Positions 1 to 6,166 of a DNA stretch of 7,926 nucleotides are shown here, piece after piece (the stretch's first letter is position 1; each line of letters begins with the position of its first letter). The position numbers and the translations under genes were made by a program. The notes under the pieces were generated by a model, which did not search any database, had not been told where the DNA came from, and worked only from the letters and a program-made list of their open reading frames with translations. This DNA is from DASWED01 sp036394995 (GTDB lineage: Bacteria; Actinomycetota; UBA4738; JACQTL01): assembly GCA_036394995.1 (NCBI GenBank), contig DASWED010000110.1, positions 1 to 7,926 on the forward strand. The letters are read 5' to 3'.

Positions 1-367
1 GGTCGGCGTAGTAATGGAGCACGATGGCTCCCCGTTGACGTGAGGAAAGGCGACTCAGAGCCCGGAGGACGTCGACCGCGGGCTCTTCCGAGACGAGAGG
101 TCGGTCGGGCACGTCGCCACTCGTCTTCCGACGACGCTTGACCTCCTCGGTGGCGAGGCGGAAGGCCACGCGCCAGAGCCACCCGGACGGAGAACGGATG
201 TCATCCGGATGCTCGAGGGCAAGGGTGAACGCCTCGGCCACCGCATCGGCGGCGATGTCCGGGTCCCCGGTATAGCCGAGGACGGCCCGCCACATGGTGG
301 GCGACAGGCTCGAGAAGAGCCGCTCGATCGCTTCCTGGGCGTTTTCCTCGCCGACGCGCGCACTCAT
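1..367 (-). CDS. ECF-type RNA polymerase sigma factor, C-terminal part outside window
   Basis: This is the first 122 residues of a sigma-70 family factor of the small extracytoplasmic-function (ECF) type, which directs RNA polymerase to a limited set of promoters. Residues about 18-80 read as region 2: the acidic helix DIAADAVAEAF (38-48) and the promoter -10-contacting segment GWLWRVAFRLATEEVKRRR (62-80). Residues from about 103, ALSRLSSRQRGAIVLHYYAD, are the beginning of region 4, whose helix-turn-helix lies beyond the window edge. The ATG at 365-367 is preceded three bases away by AAGGA, a fair ribosome binding site, and no better upstream start is seen. No anti-sigma gene is visible because the downstream side is cut off. 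The subgroup and target regulon cannot be told from this fragment. Confidence 0.88.
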   Translation of the reverse strand, partial: MSARVGEENAQEAIERLFSSLSPTMWRAVLGYTGDPDIAADAVAEAFTLALEHPDDIRSPSGWLWRVAFRLATEEVKRRRKTSGDVPDRPLVSEEPAVDVLRALSRLSSRQRGAIVLHYYAD

Positions 368-370
368 GCG

Positions 371-375
371 TCCTT
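371..375 (-). promoter_or_regulatory. ribosome binding site of the sigma factor gene
   Basis: Read on the minus strand this is AAGGA, ending three bases before the ATG. The spacing is slightly short, but it is the only Shine-Dalgarno-like run before the gene and supports the ATG at 365-367. Confidence 0.45.
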
Positions 376-410
376 ACAGTGGTCTGAGCCGGGCAGAATG
401 TGAACAGTGT

Positions 411-429
411 CCGGGAAGGTCTTCCCCGG
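411..429. repeat. imperfect inverted repeat between tRNA and sigma factor gene
   Basis: CCGGGAA (411-417) can pair with TTCCCCGG (422-429) with one bulged C and a four-base loop. It lies in the 117-base gap between the tRNA and the sigma factor gene. There is no T-run on either side, so it could be a terminator remnant, an operator-like palindrome or chance in GC-rich DNA. Confidence 0.25.
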
Positions 430-454
430 GAGCCGTGAGCAAGCCTGGCCGATC

Positions 455-472
455 GTGGCTTGCGAAAGCCAC
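455..472 (-). terminator. hairpin downstream of tRNA-Leu, possible terminator or processing site
   Basis: A perfect 7-bp stem, GTGGCTT (455-461) with AAGCCAC (466-472), closes a four-base loop. On the minus strand it starts 12 bases after the tRNA discriminator base, where a tRNA terminator or a 3' processing signal would sit. No U-tract follows, so intrinsic termination is only a possibility. The stem is seen directly; its role is inferred. Confidence 0.4.
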
Positions 473-484
473 AAACGGGACGAG

Positions 485-572
485 TGCCCGGGGTGGGACT
501 CGAACCCACACGCTCCTCGCGGAGCAGGTCGTTTTAAGCGACCGGCGGCTGCCTAGATTTCGCCACCCGGGC
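485..572 (-). tRNA. tRNA-Leu, anticodon UAA
   Basis: A complete class II tRNA folds on the minus strand. The acceptor stem pairs GCCCGGG (566-572) with CCCGGGC (486-492). The D stem is GCG/CGC. The anticodon stem pairs GGTCG (539-543) with CGACC (527-531) around the loop CTTAAAA (532-538). A long variable arm has GCTCC/GGAGC with loop GCGA (512-525). The T stem is GTGGG/CCCAC with loop TTCGAGT (493-509). The anticodon is TAA at 534-536, so it reads UUA (and possibly UUG by wobble). The long variable arm, the A discriminator (485) and the anticodon all agree with leucine. The 3' CCA is not encoded; the discriminator is followed by CTC, so CCA must be added after transcription. In Streptomyces the tRNA with this specificity is bldA, which limits expression of TTA-containing genes; whether it is regulatory here is unknown. 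The 5' 39 bases are shared with the end of the HNH gene. Confidence 0.96.
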
Positions 573-1238
573 TGCCCCCAGGATAGTCCCGGGCGTGCCC
601 CGTCCGCGGTACGTGGGTGTCTGCGCGTGGCAATTCGGGCAGAGCATCCGAAGATTCGAGAGTCGATTGTCCTCACGGCGTCCATTCACGTGATCGAGCT
701 CGAGCGGTATCGGCATCCCGTTCCATGTCTCGGTGCCACACATCTCGCAGCGCCGTTCCTTGATCCCCTCGGCAAGGAGACGCTTCTTGAGACGGCTGAT
801 CTGTGAGGGGCGGCCGCGAACGAGAACCTCCTCGAGGGGGCGCGGCGGGAAACCCGATCGGACCGACTTGTCGACACGCCGCCAGGCCTGACCAAGGAAG
901 TGCGACGTGTCGAGCCCCAACTCCTCCATGCGGGCCTTGAGACGCCGCCCCGAACCGCCCGGCCGGATACCAAGCGCCGCGAGGACCTGCGCATTGGAGC
1001 GGCTGACCCGGACTGCCTGGGCTATCTCTTCGGGTGAGCACGTTCTCAGTAACCTTCCGCTTCTGTGGCCCGGAACGAGATGCGCGGCATCGAGGCGCTG
1101 CTCTCGTATGCGCCGCCAGACGGTCTCGTAGTTGCCACCGCGCGGCACCAGACCGAGTGCGCTCAAGACCTCTCGCATGTTCCGAGACGCTGAGACGGCC
1201 GTCCGGAGTTGATCGTCGGTGTACCTGCGCTTCCCCAC
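534..1238 (-). CDS. HNH endonuclease with two N-terminal DNA-binding-like repeats
   Basis: A 234-residue protein. The C-terminal half is an HNH nuclease with a zinc-binding frame: CEMC (C164, C167) and CPNC (C200, C203). The catalytic-type LDHVNG (H183) is followed by the usual NRLSNLRMLCPNCHAQTPTY segment (191-210). The N-terminal half holds two related units, YTDDQLRTAVSASRNMREVL (6-25, on to about 54) and CSPEEIAQAVRVSRSNAQVL (67-86, on to about 114). Both continue into an xALG segment and end with a LxLDxxH-type stretch (AAHL and TSHF). Such units probably bind DNA as small helical domains. The start is GTG at 1236-1238; no ATG lies close in frame and the ribosome binding site is weak (GGAGG is about 19 bases away), so the start is not certain. 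The last 12 codons and the stop lie inside tRNA-Leu(UAA), and codon 63 is the rare TTA. The family is common in actinobacteria and their phages, often as stand-alone mobile or homing-like nucleases; the target here is unknown. Confidence 0.85.
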   Translation of the reverse strand: MGKRRYTDDQLRTAVSASRNMREVLSALGLVPRGGNYETVWRRIREQRLDAAHLVPGHRSGRLLRTCSPEEIAQAVRVSRSNAQVLAALGIRPGGSGRRLKARMEELGLDTSHFLGQAWRRVDKSVRSGFPPRPLEEVLVRGRPSQISRLKKRLLAEGIKERRCEMCGTETWNGMPIPLELDHVNGRREDNRLSNLRMLCPNCHAQTPTYRGRGTPGTILGAARVAKSRQPPVA

Positions 1239-1335
1239 CCCGCACCGAGCGTAGCGGCCTCCGCTGACATTCCGCCCAGGCGCGCGGTGAAGCTGGACGT
1301 GTCTCCGATCGGTTCCTGGTCCCGGCCGGGCACGC

Positions 1336-2280
1336 CTAGTGCTCCGCGAACCATTCCATGGTGGCTCGGAGGCCGTCGGAGAACGTGTGCGCCGGGTGAT
1401 AGCCCAGGATCTCGGTGGCGGCGGTGACGTCGGCCTGGCTGTCTCGGATCTCGCCCGGTCGGGGCGGGGCGTGGACCGGCTCGGGCTGCTCCACGTCCGG
1501 GATCAGGGACCGGATCTCGGCCAGCAGCTCGTTCACGGAGTGGCGCTGATTGTAGGCGACGTTGAACGCTCGGCCCCACGCGGCCTCGGGCGCCTCCGAC
1601 GCCAGGATGTTCGCCTCCACGACGTCGGCCACGAACGTGAAGTCGCGCGACTGCTCGCCGTCGCCATAGATCGTGACCGGCTCTCCGCGGAGCGCCGCCG
1701 TGGCGAACCGCGGGACCACCGCCGCGTACTCGGACGCCGGGTCCTGGCGGGGGCCGAACACGTTGAAGTACCGCAGGGCCACGGTGGGCAGGCCGTAGCT
1801 GGCGTGGAACGCGGCCAGGTAGTGCTCCCCGGCCAGCTTCGAAACGGCATACGGCGAGATGGGCCGGGGCGGCACGTCCTCCGTCACCGGCAGCCGGTCG
1901 GCGTCGCCGTACACCGACGAGGACGACGCGTACACCACCCGTTCCGCCCCGGCGTCCCGCGCGGCGATCAGGACGTTGAGCGTGCCGGTCGCGTTGGCCT
2001 CGTGCGACGCCAGGGGCGCCGCCACCGACCGGGCCACCGACGGGATGGCGGCCTCGTGGAACACCCGCGCCACCCCCTCCGTGGCCCGACCCACGGTGGC
2101 CAGGTGCCGGACGTCGCCCTCGATGACCTCGACGTCCCCGTCCACGTCCGAGAGGTTCTCCCGGCGTCCGGTCGACAGGTTGTCCAGCACGCGAACGCCG
2201 AACCCGCGCGAGAGGAGCTCCCGAACGAGGTTCGAGCCGATGAACCCCGCTCCGCCGGTGACCAGGCAGAGCTCGCTCAC
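1336..2280 (-). CDS. NAD-dependent sugar-nucleotide epimerase, GalE/WbpP-like
   Basis: A 314-residue extended short-chain dehydrogenase/reductase. The NAD-binding Rossmann motif GGAGFIGS is at 9-16, a serine cluster ASSSSVYGD at 118-126, and the catalytic YAVSK at 144-148 (Y144, K148). The family blocks LRYFNVFGPRQDP (169-181) and IYGDGEQSRDFTFV (204-217) follow, and the length is typical. In this family NAD-assisted oxidation at C4 allows inversion of UDP-sugars. The FNVFGPRQDP and SEYAAVVPRF blocks most resemble WbpP-type UDP-GlcNAc/UDP-GalNAc 4-epimerases, though UDP-glucose 4-epimerase or a related NDP-sugar activity is possible. It is cytoplasmic, with no signal or membrane segment. The start is GTG at 2278-2280, seven bases after the dehydratase stop. 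No Shine-Dalgarno is evident, so translation is likely coupled to the upstream gene. It is the third and last gene of the minus-strand sugar cluster. Confidence 0.9.
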   Translation of the reverse strand: MSELCLVTGGAGFIGSNLVRELLSRGFGVRVLDNLSTGRRENLSDVDGDVEVIEGDVRHLATVGRATEGVARVFHEAAIPSVARSVAAPLASHEANATGTLNVLIAARDAGAERVVYASSSSVYGDADRLPVTEDVPPRPISPYAVSKLAGEHYLAAFHASYGLPTVALRYFNVFGPRQDPASEYAAVVPRFATAALRGEPVTIYGDGEQSRDFTFVADVVEANILASEAPEAAWGRAFNVAYNQRHSVNELLAEIRSLIPDVEQPEPVHAPPRPGEIRDSQADVTAATEILGYHPAHTFSDGLRATMEWFAEH

Positions 2281-2287
2281 GGAGAGA

Positions 2288-4276
2288 TCATCGGGCCCTG
2301 GGGCCGGCCGCTCCCGGGCCCTCCAGGAGCTCGGCCAGGGTCTCGTCGCTCTCGCCGCCCGGCTGGGGCCGGTACGTCGCCACCAGGTCCTGCAGCAGGG
2401 CCCGGATCCGCCCCGGCTCGCCCTCCGCCGCCGCCGAGGCGAGCAGCTCGATCCCCCGGTCCAGCGCGTCCGGGTCGGGTTCGGAGCCCAGCCTCGCCAC
2501 GAGGATCTTGTCGGCGCTGGTGGACAGCGTGCCCTCCTCGGCCAGGAGGATCTCCTCCTTCAGCTTCTCCCCCGGCCGGATGCCCGTGAACTGGATGGGC
2601 ACGTCGATGTCGGGCTCGAGGCCGGACAGCCGGATCAGGGCCTCCACCAGCTCCAGCACCAGCACCGGTTCGCCCATGTCCAGGACGAACACCTCTCCGC
2701 CGGTCCCCAGCGTGGAGGCCTTCAGGATCAGGCGGACGGCCTCGGGGATCGTCATGAAGTACCGCTCCATGGCCGGGTCGGTCACCGTGATGGGCCCGCC
2801 CCTGCGGATCTGCTCCTCCAGCAGCGGGATCAGCGAGCCCCGCGAGCCGAGCACGTTGCCGAACCGCACCGCCACGAACCGGGTGGCGCTGGCCTCGTTG
2901 AGGCGGCGGACCAGCATCTCCGCGACGCGTTTCGTGGCGCCCATCACGCTGGTCGGGTTCACCGCCTTGTCCGTCGAGATCAGCACGAACATCTCGACGC
3001 CCGCCTCCGCCGCCACCTCGGCCAGGACCTTCGTGCCGATGACGTTCACGGTCACGGCCTCCTGGGGATGGGCCTCCATCATCGGCACGTGCTTGTACGC
3101 GGCCGCGTGGAACACCACCTGGGGCTGATAGGTCCGGAACACCTGGTGCATGCGTGCCCGGTCCCGGACGTCCCCCACGATCGGGAACACCGGCACGCGC
3201 GGCGCCACCCGCCGGAGGTCGATCTCGAGGCCGAACAGCCGGGTCTCGTCCTTCTCCAGCAGCAGCAGCCGGCCCGGTTCGACCCGGGCGATCTGCCGGG
3301 TCAGCTCGGCCCCGATCGATCCGGCCGCGCCGGTGATGAGGACGGTCCGGCCGTACAGGTACTCGCCCACCGACGTCATGTCGATCTCCACGGCGGGGCG
3401 CTTCAGGAGGTCCTCGACCTGCACGTCGCGGACCGACGCCAGCGTCACCCGGCCCTCCAGCATGGCCGCGACCCCCGGAAGGATCCGCACCGACGGCACG
3501 CCGGCCTGGCGGGCCAGCACCACCACCTCCCGGATCACCGGCCCCGGTGCGCTGGGCATGGCCACGATGACCTCGTCGACCCGTTCGTCCTTCACCACCC
3601 GCGGGATGACGCTCCGGCCGCCGAGGACCCGCACCCCGTGCAGGTAGGTCCCGTGCTTGATGGCCGAGTCGTCGACGACCCCGACGGGCCGGTAGCCGCT
3701 CTCGCGGTCGTGGCGGAGCTCGCGGAGCAGCCGCTCACCGGCCCGCCCGCCCCCCACCACCAGGACGCGCCGTCCGTCGGCCCGGCCGCCCAGGGTCACC
3801 ACCTGGTAGATCCGCTTGGCCATCCGCAGACCGGCCACGCCGAAGAACGACATCACGAAGTCGAGGACCAGGATCGAGCGCGGGAGGCTGCGGATCCGAA
3901 AGGCGTCTCGGAGGAGGAACGCCGCCGTGCCGAACACCGCCGAGCCCACCAACGTGGCCAGGAACACCTGGATGATCTCCCGGGTGCTCACGAACCGCCA
4001 GGTCAGGTGGTACAGGCGGAACGCCGCGTTCGAGACGACCTTCGGGACGACGGCGATCAGGAAGTACGCGGGGATGGCCGCCCAGTAGACGTCCGGGACC
4101 TGCGCATCGAACCGGATCAGGAACGAGACCAGCAGGGACCCGGCGAACACGAGGAGGTCGCCGGTGAGGAAGAAGAGCGTTCGCTTCGAGCCCGTTGGGG
4201 TGAGGATGGCCTGGAGCGAGAGCCGCAGGGGGCGCTGCGTGGTCGGCCCGTCCCCTGCCGCACGGCGGAGCCTCAT
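2288..4276 (-). CDS. membrane-anchored UDP-GlcNAc 4,6-dehydratase, CapD/WbpM/PglF family
   Basis: A 662-residue polysaccharide-biosynthesis dehydratase of the long form. Four hydrophobic segments (about 33-53, 65-85, 100-121, 133-150) should anchor it in the membrane. A first Rossmann-like domain carries VLVVGGGRAG (171-180). The catalytic SDR domain begins with TGAAGSIG (315-322), then HAAAYKHVPMME (390-401), and the active site STDKAVNP (434-441). The usual YxxxK is MxxxK here (M445, K449), nine residues after D436, which is the arrangement known for WbpM and PglF rather than a defect. GNVLGSRGSL (473-482) and TGIRPGEKLKEE (564-575) complete the family signature. The expected reaction is UDP-GlcNAc to UDP-2-acetamido-2,6-dideoxy-4-hexulose. 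The ATG at 4274-4276 overlaps the aminotransferase stop as ATGA and has GGAG eight bases upstream, so the two genes are translationally coupled. The reading frame stays open far upstream, but that part is a shadow of the aminotransferase. The exact sugar isomer is not determined. Confidence 0.93.
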   Translation of the reverse strand: MRLRRAAGDGPTTQRPLRLSLQAILTPTGSKRTLFFLTGDLLVFAGSLLVSFLIRFDAQVPDVYWAAIPAYFLIAVVPKVVSNAAFRLYHLTWRFVSTREIIQVFLATLVGSAVFGTAAFLLRDAFRIRSLPRSILVLDFVMSFFGVAGLRMAKRIYQVVTLGGRADGRRVLVVGGGRAGERLLRELRHDRESGYRPVGVVDDSAIKHGTYLHGVRVLGGRSVIPRVVKDERVDEVIVAMPSAPGPVIREVVVLARQAGVPSVRILPGVAAMLEGRVTLASVRDVQVEDLLKRPAVEIDMTSVGEYLYGRTVLITGAAGSIGAELTRQIARVEPGRLLLLEKDETRLFGLEIDLRRVAPRVPVFPIVGDVRDRARMHQVFRTYQPQVVFHAAAYKHVPMMEAHPQEAVTVNVIGTKVLAEVAAEAGVEMFVLISTDKAVNPTSVMGATKRVAEMLVRRLNEASATRFVAVRFGNVLGSRGSLIPLLEEQIRRGGPITVTDPAMERYFMTIPEAVRLILKASTLGTGGEVFVLDMGEPVLVLELVEALIRLSGLEPDIDVPIQFTGIRPGEKLKEEILLAEEGTLSTSADKILVARLGSEPDPDALDRGIELLASAAAEGEPGRIRALLQDLVATYRPQPGGESDETLAELLEGPGAAGPRAR

Positions 4277-5469
4277 CGGCGCTGCTCCGCGACGCCCTCG
4301 GCCAGCACGGTCGAGACCCGCTCGACCTGCGCCTCGGTCATCGCGGCCCAGAAGGGCACGATGAGCGTTCGGGCTGAGGACTCCTCGGTGACGGGGAGCG
4401 GCGTCGCCAGCAGGTCCTCCCGCCCGGCGTACGGGGGCTGCCGATGGATGGGCGGCTCGAAGTACGCCTTCGCCTCGACCCCCATGGCCGTAAGGTGCTC
4501 GACCAAACGGTCCCGTTCGAGGTCCTCGTCCACCCTCAGGGCCTCGACGAACCAGGCGGGCTCGGCCCAGTCGGCCGCGGACCGCGTCGTCACTCCCTCT
4601 CTCCCGGCGAGCGCCTCCGCGTACCACCCGGCCACCCGCGCCCGGCGGGCCAGGATGTCCTTGACCCGGCGCATCTGGGCCACGCCGAGCGCCGCCGACA
4701 TCTCGTCCAGCCGGTAGTTGAACCCCAGCCGGGAGTGGTGGAGCCACGAGTCGCCCATCCGGCGACCCTGGTTCCGGAGGCTCCGGATGCGCTCCTCGAG
4801 GTCGGGATCGGCCCCCAGGACCATCCCGCCCTCGCCGGTGGTGATCTGCTTGTTCGGGTAGAACGCCACCACCGCGACCTCGGCGCCGGCGCCCGCGTGG
4901 ACCCACGTGCCGTCAGCGCGCCGGTACCGGGAGCCGAGGGCCTCGCACGTGTCGGAGATCACGGGGAGCCGCCAGGCCCGGGCGATCTCGAGGATGGCCG
5001 GGAGGTCGGCGGGATGGCCGAACACGTCGACGGGGAGGACGCCGGCCACCCGGCGACCAGAGCGGGGGTCGCGCAGGACCTCGCCGTCGTCCTTGCACCC
5101 GTCGAGGTACGCGCGGAGGAGGTCCGGGGACAGGCACAGGGTGCCGGGGTCGATGTCGACGAACACCGGCTCCGCGCCCTCGTAGCGCAGGCAGTTCGAC
5201 GACGCGATGAACGAGAACGAGGTGGTGACCACGCAGTCCTCCGGCCCGATGCCCAGGGCCCGGACGGCCAGGTGCAGCCCGGCCGTGCCGCTGGAGACCG
5301 AGACCGCCCACGGGAAGCCGGAGAATGCCGAGACCTGCCGTTCGAACTCGAGGGCCTTGGGGCCGAGGGCCAGCCGGCCGCTGCGGAGGACACCGATGAC
5401 CTCGGCCTCCTCGTCCGGCCCGATGTCGGGCAGGGCGAGCGGGATGTTCGGTTCGTCTCGGTGTGCCAC
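4273..5469 (-). CDS. DegT/DnrJ/EryC1 family PLP-dependent sugar aminotransferase
   Basis: A 398-residue fold-type I aminotransferase that should convert a 4-keto nucleotide sugar to the 4-amino sugar, with glutamate as the usual donor. Visible family features are SSGTAGLHLAVRALG (59-73), TTSFSFIASSNCLRYEGAEP (82-101), VFVDIDPGTLCLSP (102-115), the phosphate/PLP-contact aspartate in ISDTCEALGS (D173), the Schiff-base lysine in FYPNKQITTGEGG (K207), and NYRLDEMSAALGVAQ (251-265). GTG at 5467-5469 is chosen as start because GAGG lies seven bases upstream and the conserved N-terminus IPLALPDIG follows directly. The frame continues to about 5577, but this would overlap the divergent gene and adds non-conserved residues. 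It is the first gene of the sugar cluster and ends in an ATGA overlap with the dehydratase, whose product is its likely substrate, as in the PglF/PglE pair. A roughly ten-residue DPRSGRR-containing insertion (about 134-140) is slightly unusual. Confidence 0.93.
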   Translation of the reverse strand: MAHRDEPNIPLALPDIGPDEEAEVIGVLRSGRLALGPKALEFERQVSAFSGFPWAVSVSSGTAGLHLAVRALGIGPEDCVVTTSFSFIASSNCLRYEGAEPVFVDIDPGTLCLSPDLLRAYLDGCKDDGEVLRDPRSGRRVAGVLPVDVFGHPADLPAILEIARAWRLPVISDTCEALGSRYRRADGTWVHAGAGAEVAVVAFYPNKQITTGEGGMVLGADPDLEERIRSLRNQGRRMGDSWLHHSRLGFNYRLDEMSAALGVAQMRRVKDILARRARVAGWYAEALAGREGVTTRSAADWAEPAWFVEALRVDEDLERDRLVEHLTAMGVEAKAYFEPPIHRQPPYAGREDLLATPLPVTEESSARTLIVPFWAAMTEAQVERVSTVLAEGVAEQRR

Positions 5470-5476
5470 CAGCCCC

Positions 5477-5480
5477 CCTC
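5477..5480 (-). promoter_or_regulatory. ribosome binding site of the aminotransferase gene
   Basis: GAGG on the minus strand, seven bases before GTG 5467-5469, within a longer purine run (5473-5480). It decides the start of this gene against the longer open frame. Confidence 0.55.
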
Positions 5481-5504
5481 GGAGCTGCTCCGCGAGCGGC
5501 CCCC

Positions 5505-5510
5505 ATGATA
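5505..5510 (-). promoter_or_regulatory. candidate -10 element of the sugar cluster promoter
   Basis: TATCAT on the minus strand matches the actinobacterial TANNNT -10 pattern. A transcript starting about seven bases downstream would have a leader of roughly 29 bases containing the GAGG ribosome binding site. No convincing -35 is seen. It would drive all three genes of the minus-strand sugar cluster, which have no other obvious promoter. Confidence 0.45.
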
Positions 5511-5560
5511 GCCCCCGAGCCCTGCCCCGCCCCTCAGCCGAACGGCGGAATCGGCCGGGG

Positions 5561-5566
5561 TAGACT
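5561..5566 (+). promoter_or_regulatory. candidate -10 element, leaderless start of the hydrolase gene
   Basis: TAGACT fits TANNNT and ends nine bases before the ATG at 5576, so transcription should begin at or within a few bases of the start codon. The gene has no Shine-Dalgarno, which agrees with a leaderless mRNA. No clear -35 is visible. Confidence 0.5.
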
Positions 5567-5575
5567 TCAGCCCAC

Positions 5576-6148
5576 ATGGCCGAGGTGCTGCTCTTCCATC
5601 ACGCCCAGGGGCTGACGGCCGGGGTCCTCGCGTTCGCCGACGAGCTCGGGGCTGCTGGACATGTCGTGCACACGCCGGACCTGTTCGAGGGGAGGACCTT
5701 CGCCGACGTGCACGACGGCGTTGCGTTCGCCCGGGAGGTCGGCTTCGGCACGATCCTGGAGCGCGGCCGGCTTGCGGCCGAGGGCCTCCCGAACGAGCTG
5801 GTCTACGCGGGGTTCTCGCTGGGCGTGATGTCGGCGCAGAACCTCGCCCAGACGCGCTCCGGCGCGAGGGGGGCCGTGCTGATGTCGGGCGCGTTCCCGC
5901 CGTCCGAGTTCGGCGGCGAGTGGCCGGAGAGGGTCCCGCTGCAGATCCACATGAGCGAGGACGACGAGTGGGTCCTCGAGGGGGACCTCGACGCCGCCCG
6001 CGAGATCGTCGAGACGGTCGAGGGCGCGGAGCTGTTCCTGTACCCGGGCGACCGGCACCTGTTCGCCGACAGCAGCCTGTCCGACTACGACGAGGGCGCC
6101 GCGACGCTGCTCATGCAGCGCGTGCTCCCCTTCCTCGAAACCCTCTGA
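5576..6148 (+). CDS. dienelactone hydrolase family protein
   Basis: A compact 190-residue alpha/beta hydrolase. The nucleophile elbow is GFSLG (79-83, S81). The acid is probably D129 or D130 in MSEDDEW, and the histidine is H161 in PGDRHLFAD. The spacing and the C-terminal GDRHLFxD block match small dienelactone hydrolase (DLH) family proteins. Classical dienelactone hydrolases use cysteine at the nucleophile position, so serine here suggests a general ester or thioester hydrolase; the substrate cannot be read from the sequence. No signal peptide or membrane segment, so it is cytoplasmic. It starts at ATG 5576-5578 from a leaderless-type promoter, divergent from the sugar cluster, and ends 11 bases before the convergent sulfatase-like gene. 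Such genes are often isolated housekeeping hydrolases, and a link to glycan synthesis is not shown. Confidence 0.88.
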   Translation: MAEVLLFHHAQGLTAGVLAFADELGAAGHVVHTPDLFEGRTFADVHDGVAFAREVGFGTILERGRLAAEGLPNELVYAGFSLGVMSAQNLAQTRSGARGAVLMSGAFPPSEFGGEWPERVPLQIHMSEDDEWVLEGDLDAAREIVETVEGAELFLYPGDRHLFADSSLSDYDEGAATLLMQRVLPFLETL

Positions 6149-6166
6149 GGAGGGCTTCCTCAGAGG
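6142..6166. terminator. bidirectional hairpin terminator between convergent genes
   Basis: A perfect 10-bp inverted repeat, CCTCTGAGGA (6142-6151) and TCCTCAGAGG (6157-6166), surrounds a five-base loop (GGGCT). It spans the meeting point of the hydrolase and the sulfatase-like gene, and both TGA stop codons lie inside opposite arms, paired base for base. The stem is GC-rich enough to be stable in either transcript. There is only a short TTT on the minus-strand side and no U-run on the plus side, so termination efficiency is uncertain. Confidence 0.6.

Noticed and set aside
445..449. Tyr-to-Met change in the dehydratase YxxxK motif as an inactivating mutation (positions are protein residues)
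   Set aside because: The long WbpM/PglF-type enzymes naturally carry Met at this position with the catalytic Asp-Lys pair nine residues before it, as seen here.
485..572. tRNA as attachment site of an integrated phage or genomic island
   Set aside because: No integrase is present, no copy of the tRNA 3' end was seen elsewhere in the window, and the flanking genes look chromosomal. The nuclease lies on the 5' side of the tRNA, not the usual 3' integration side.
534..685. Treating the HNH gene as broken by the tRNA
   Set aside because: All HNH motif residues are present before residue 212, and family members commonly end shortly after the CPNCH block, so the overlap affects only a dispensable tail.
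1321..1330. Palindrome CCCGGCCGGG as a terminator of the sugar cluster
   Set aside because: It has no room for a loop and no T-run; such palindromes are frequent by chance in GC-rich DNA.
1859..4717. A very long open frame on the plus strand opposite the epimerase, dehydratase and aminotransferase genes
   Set aside because: The translation is low in complexity, rich in H, R, D, P and Q, with no family motif. It is the antisense shadow expected in GC-rich DNA over well-supported minus-strand genes.
4277..4906. Possible N-terminal extension of the dehydratase (872-residue form)
   Set aside because: The extra residues are a frame-shifted shadow of the aminotransferase, rich in G, R and P, while ATG 4274-4276 has a good ribosome binding site and begins just before the first membrane segment.
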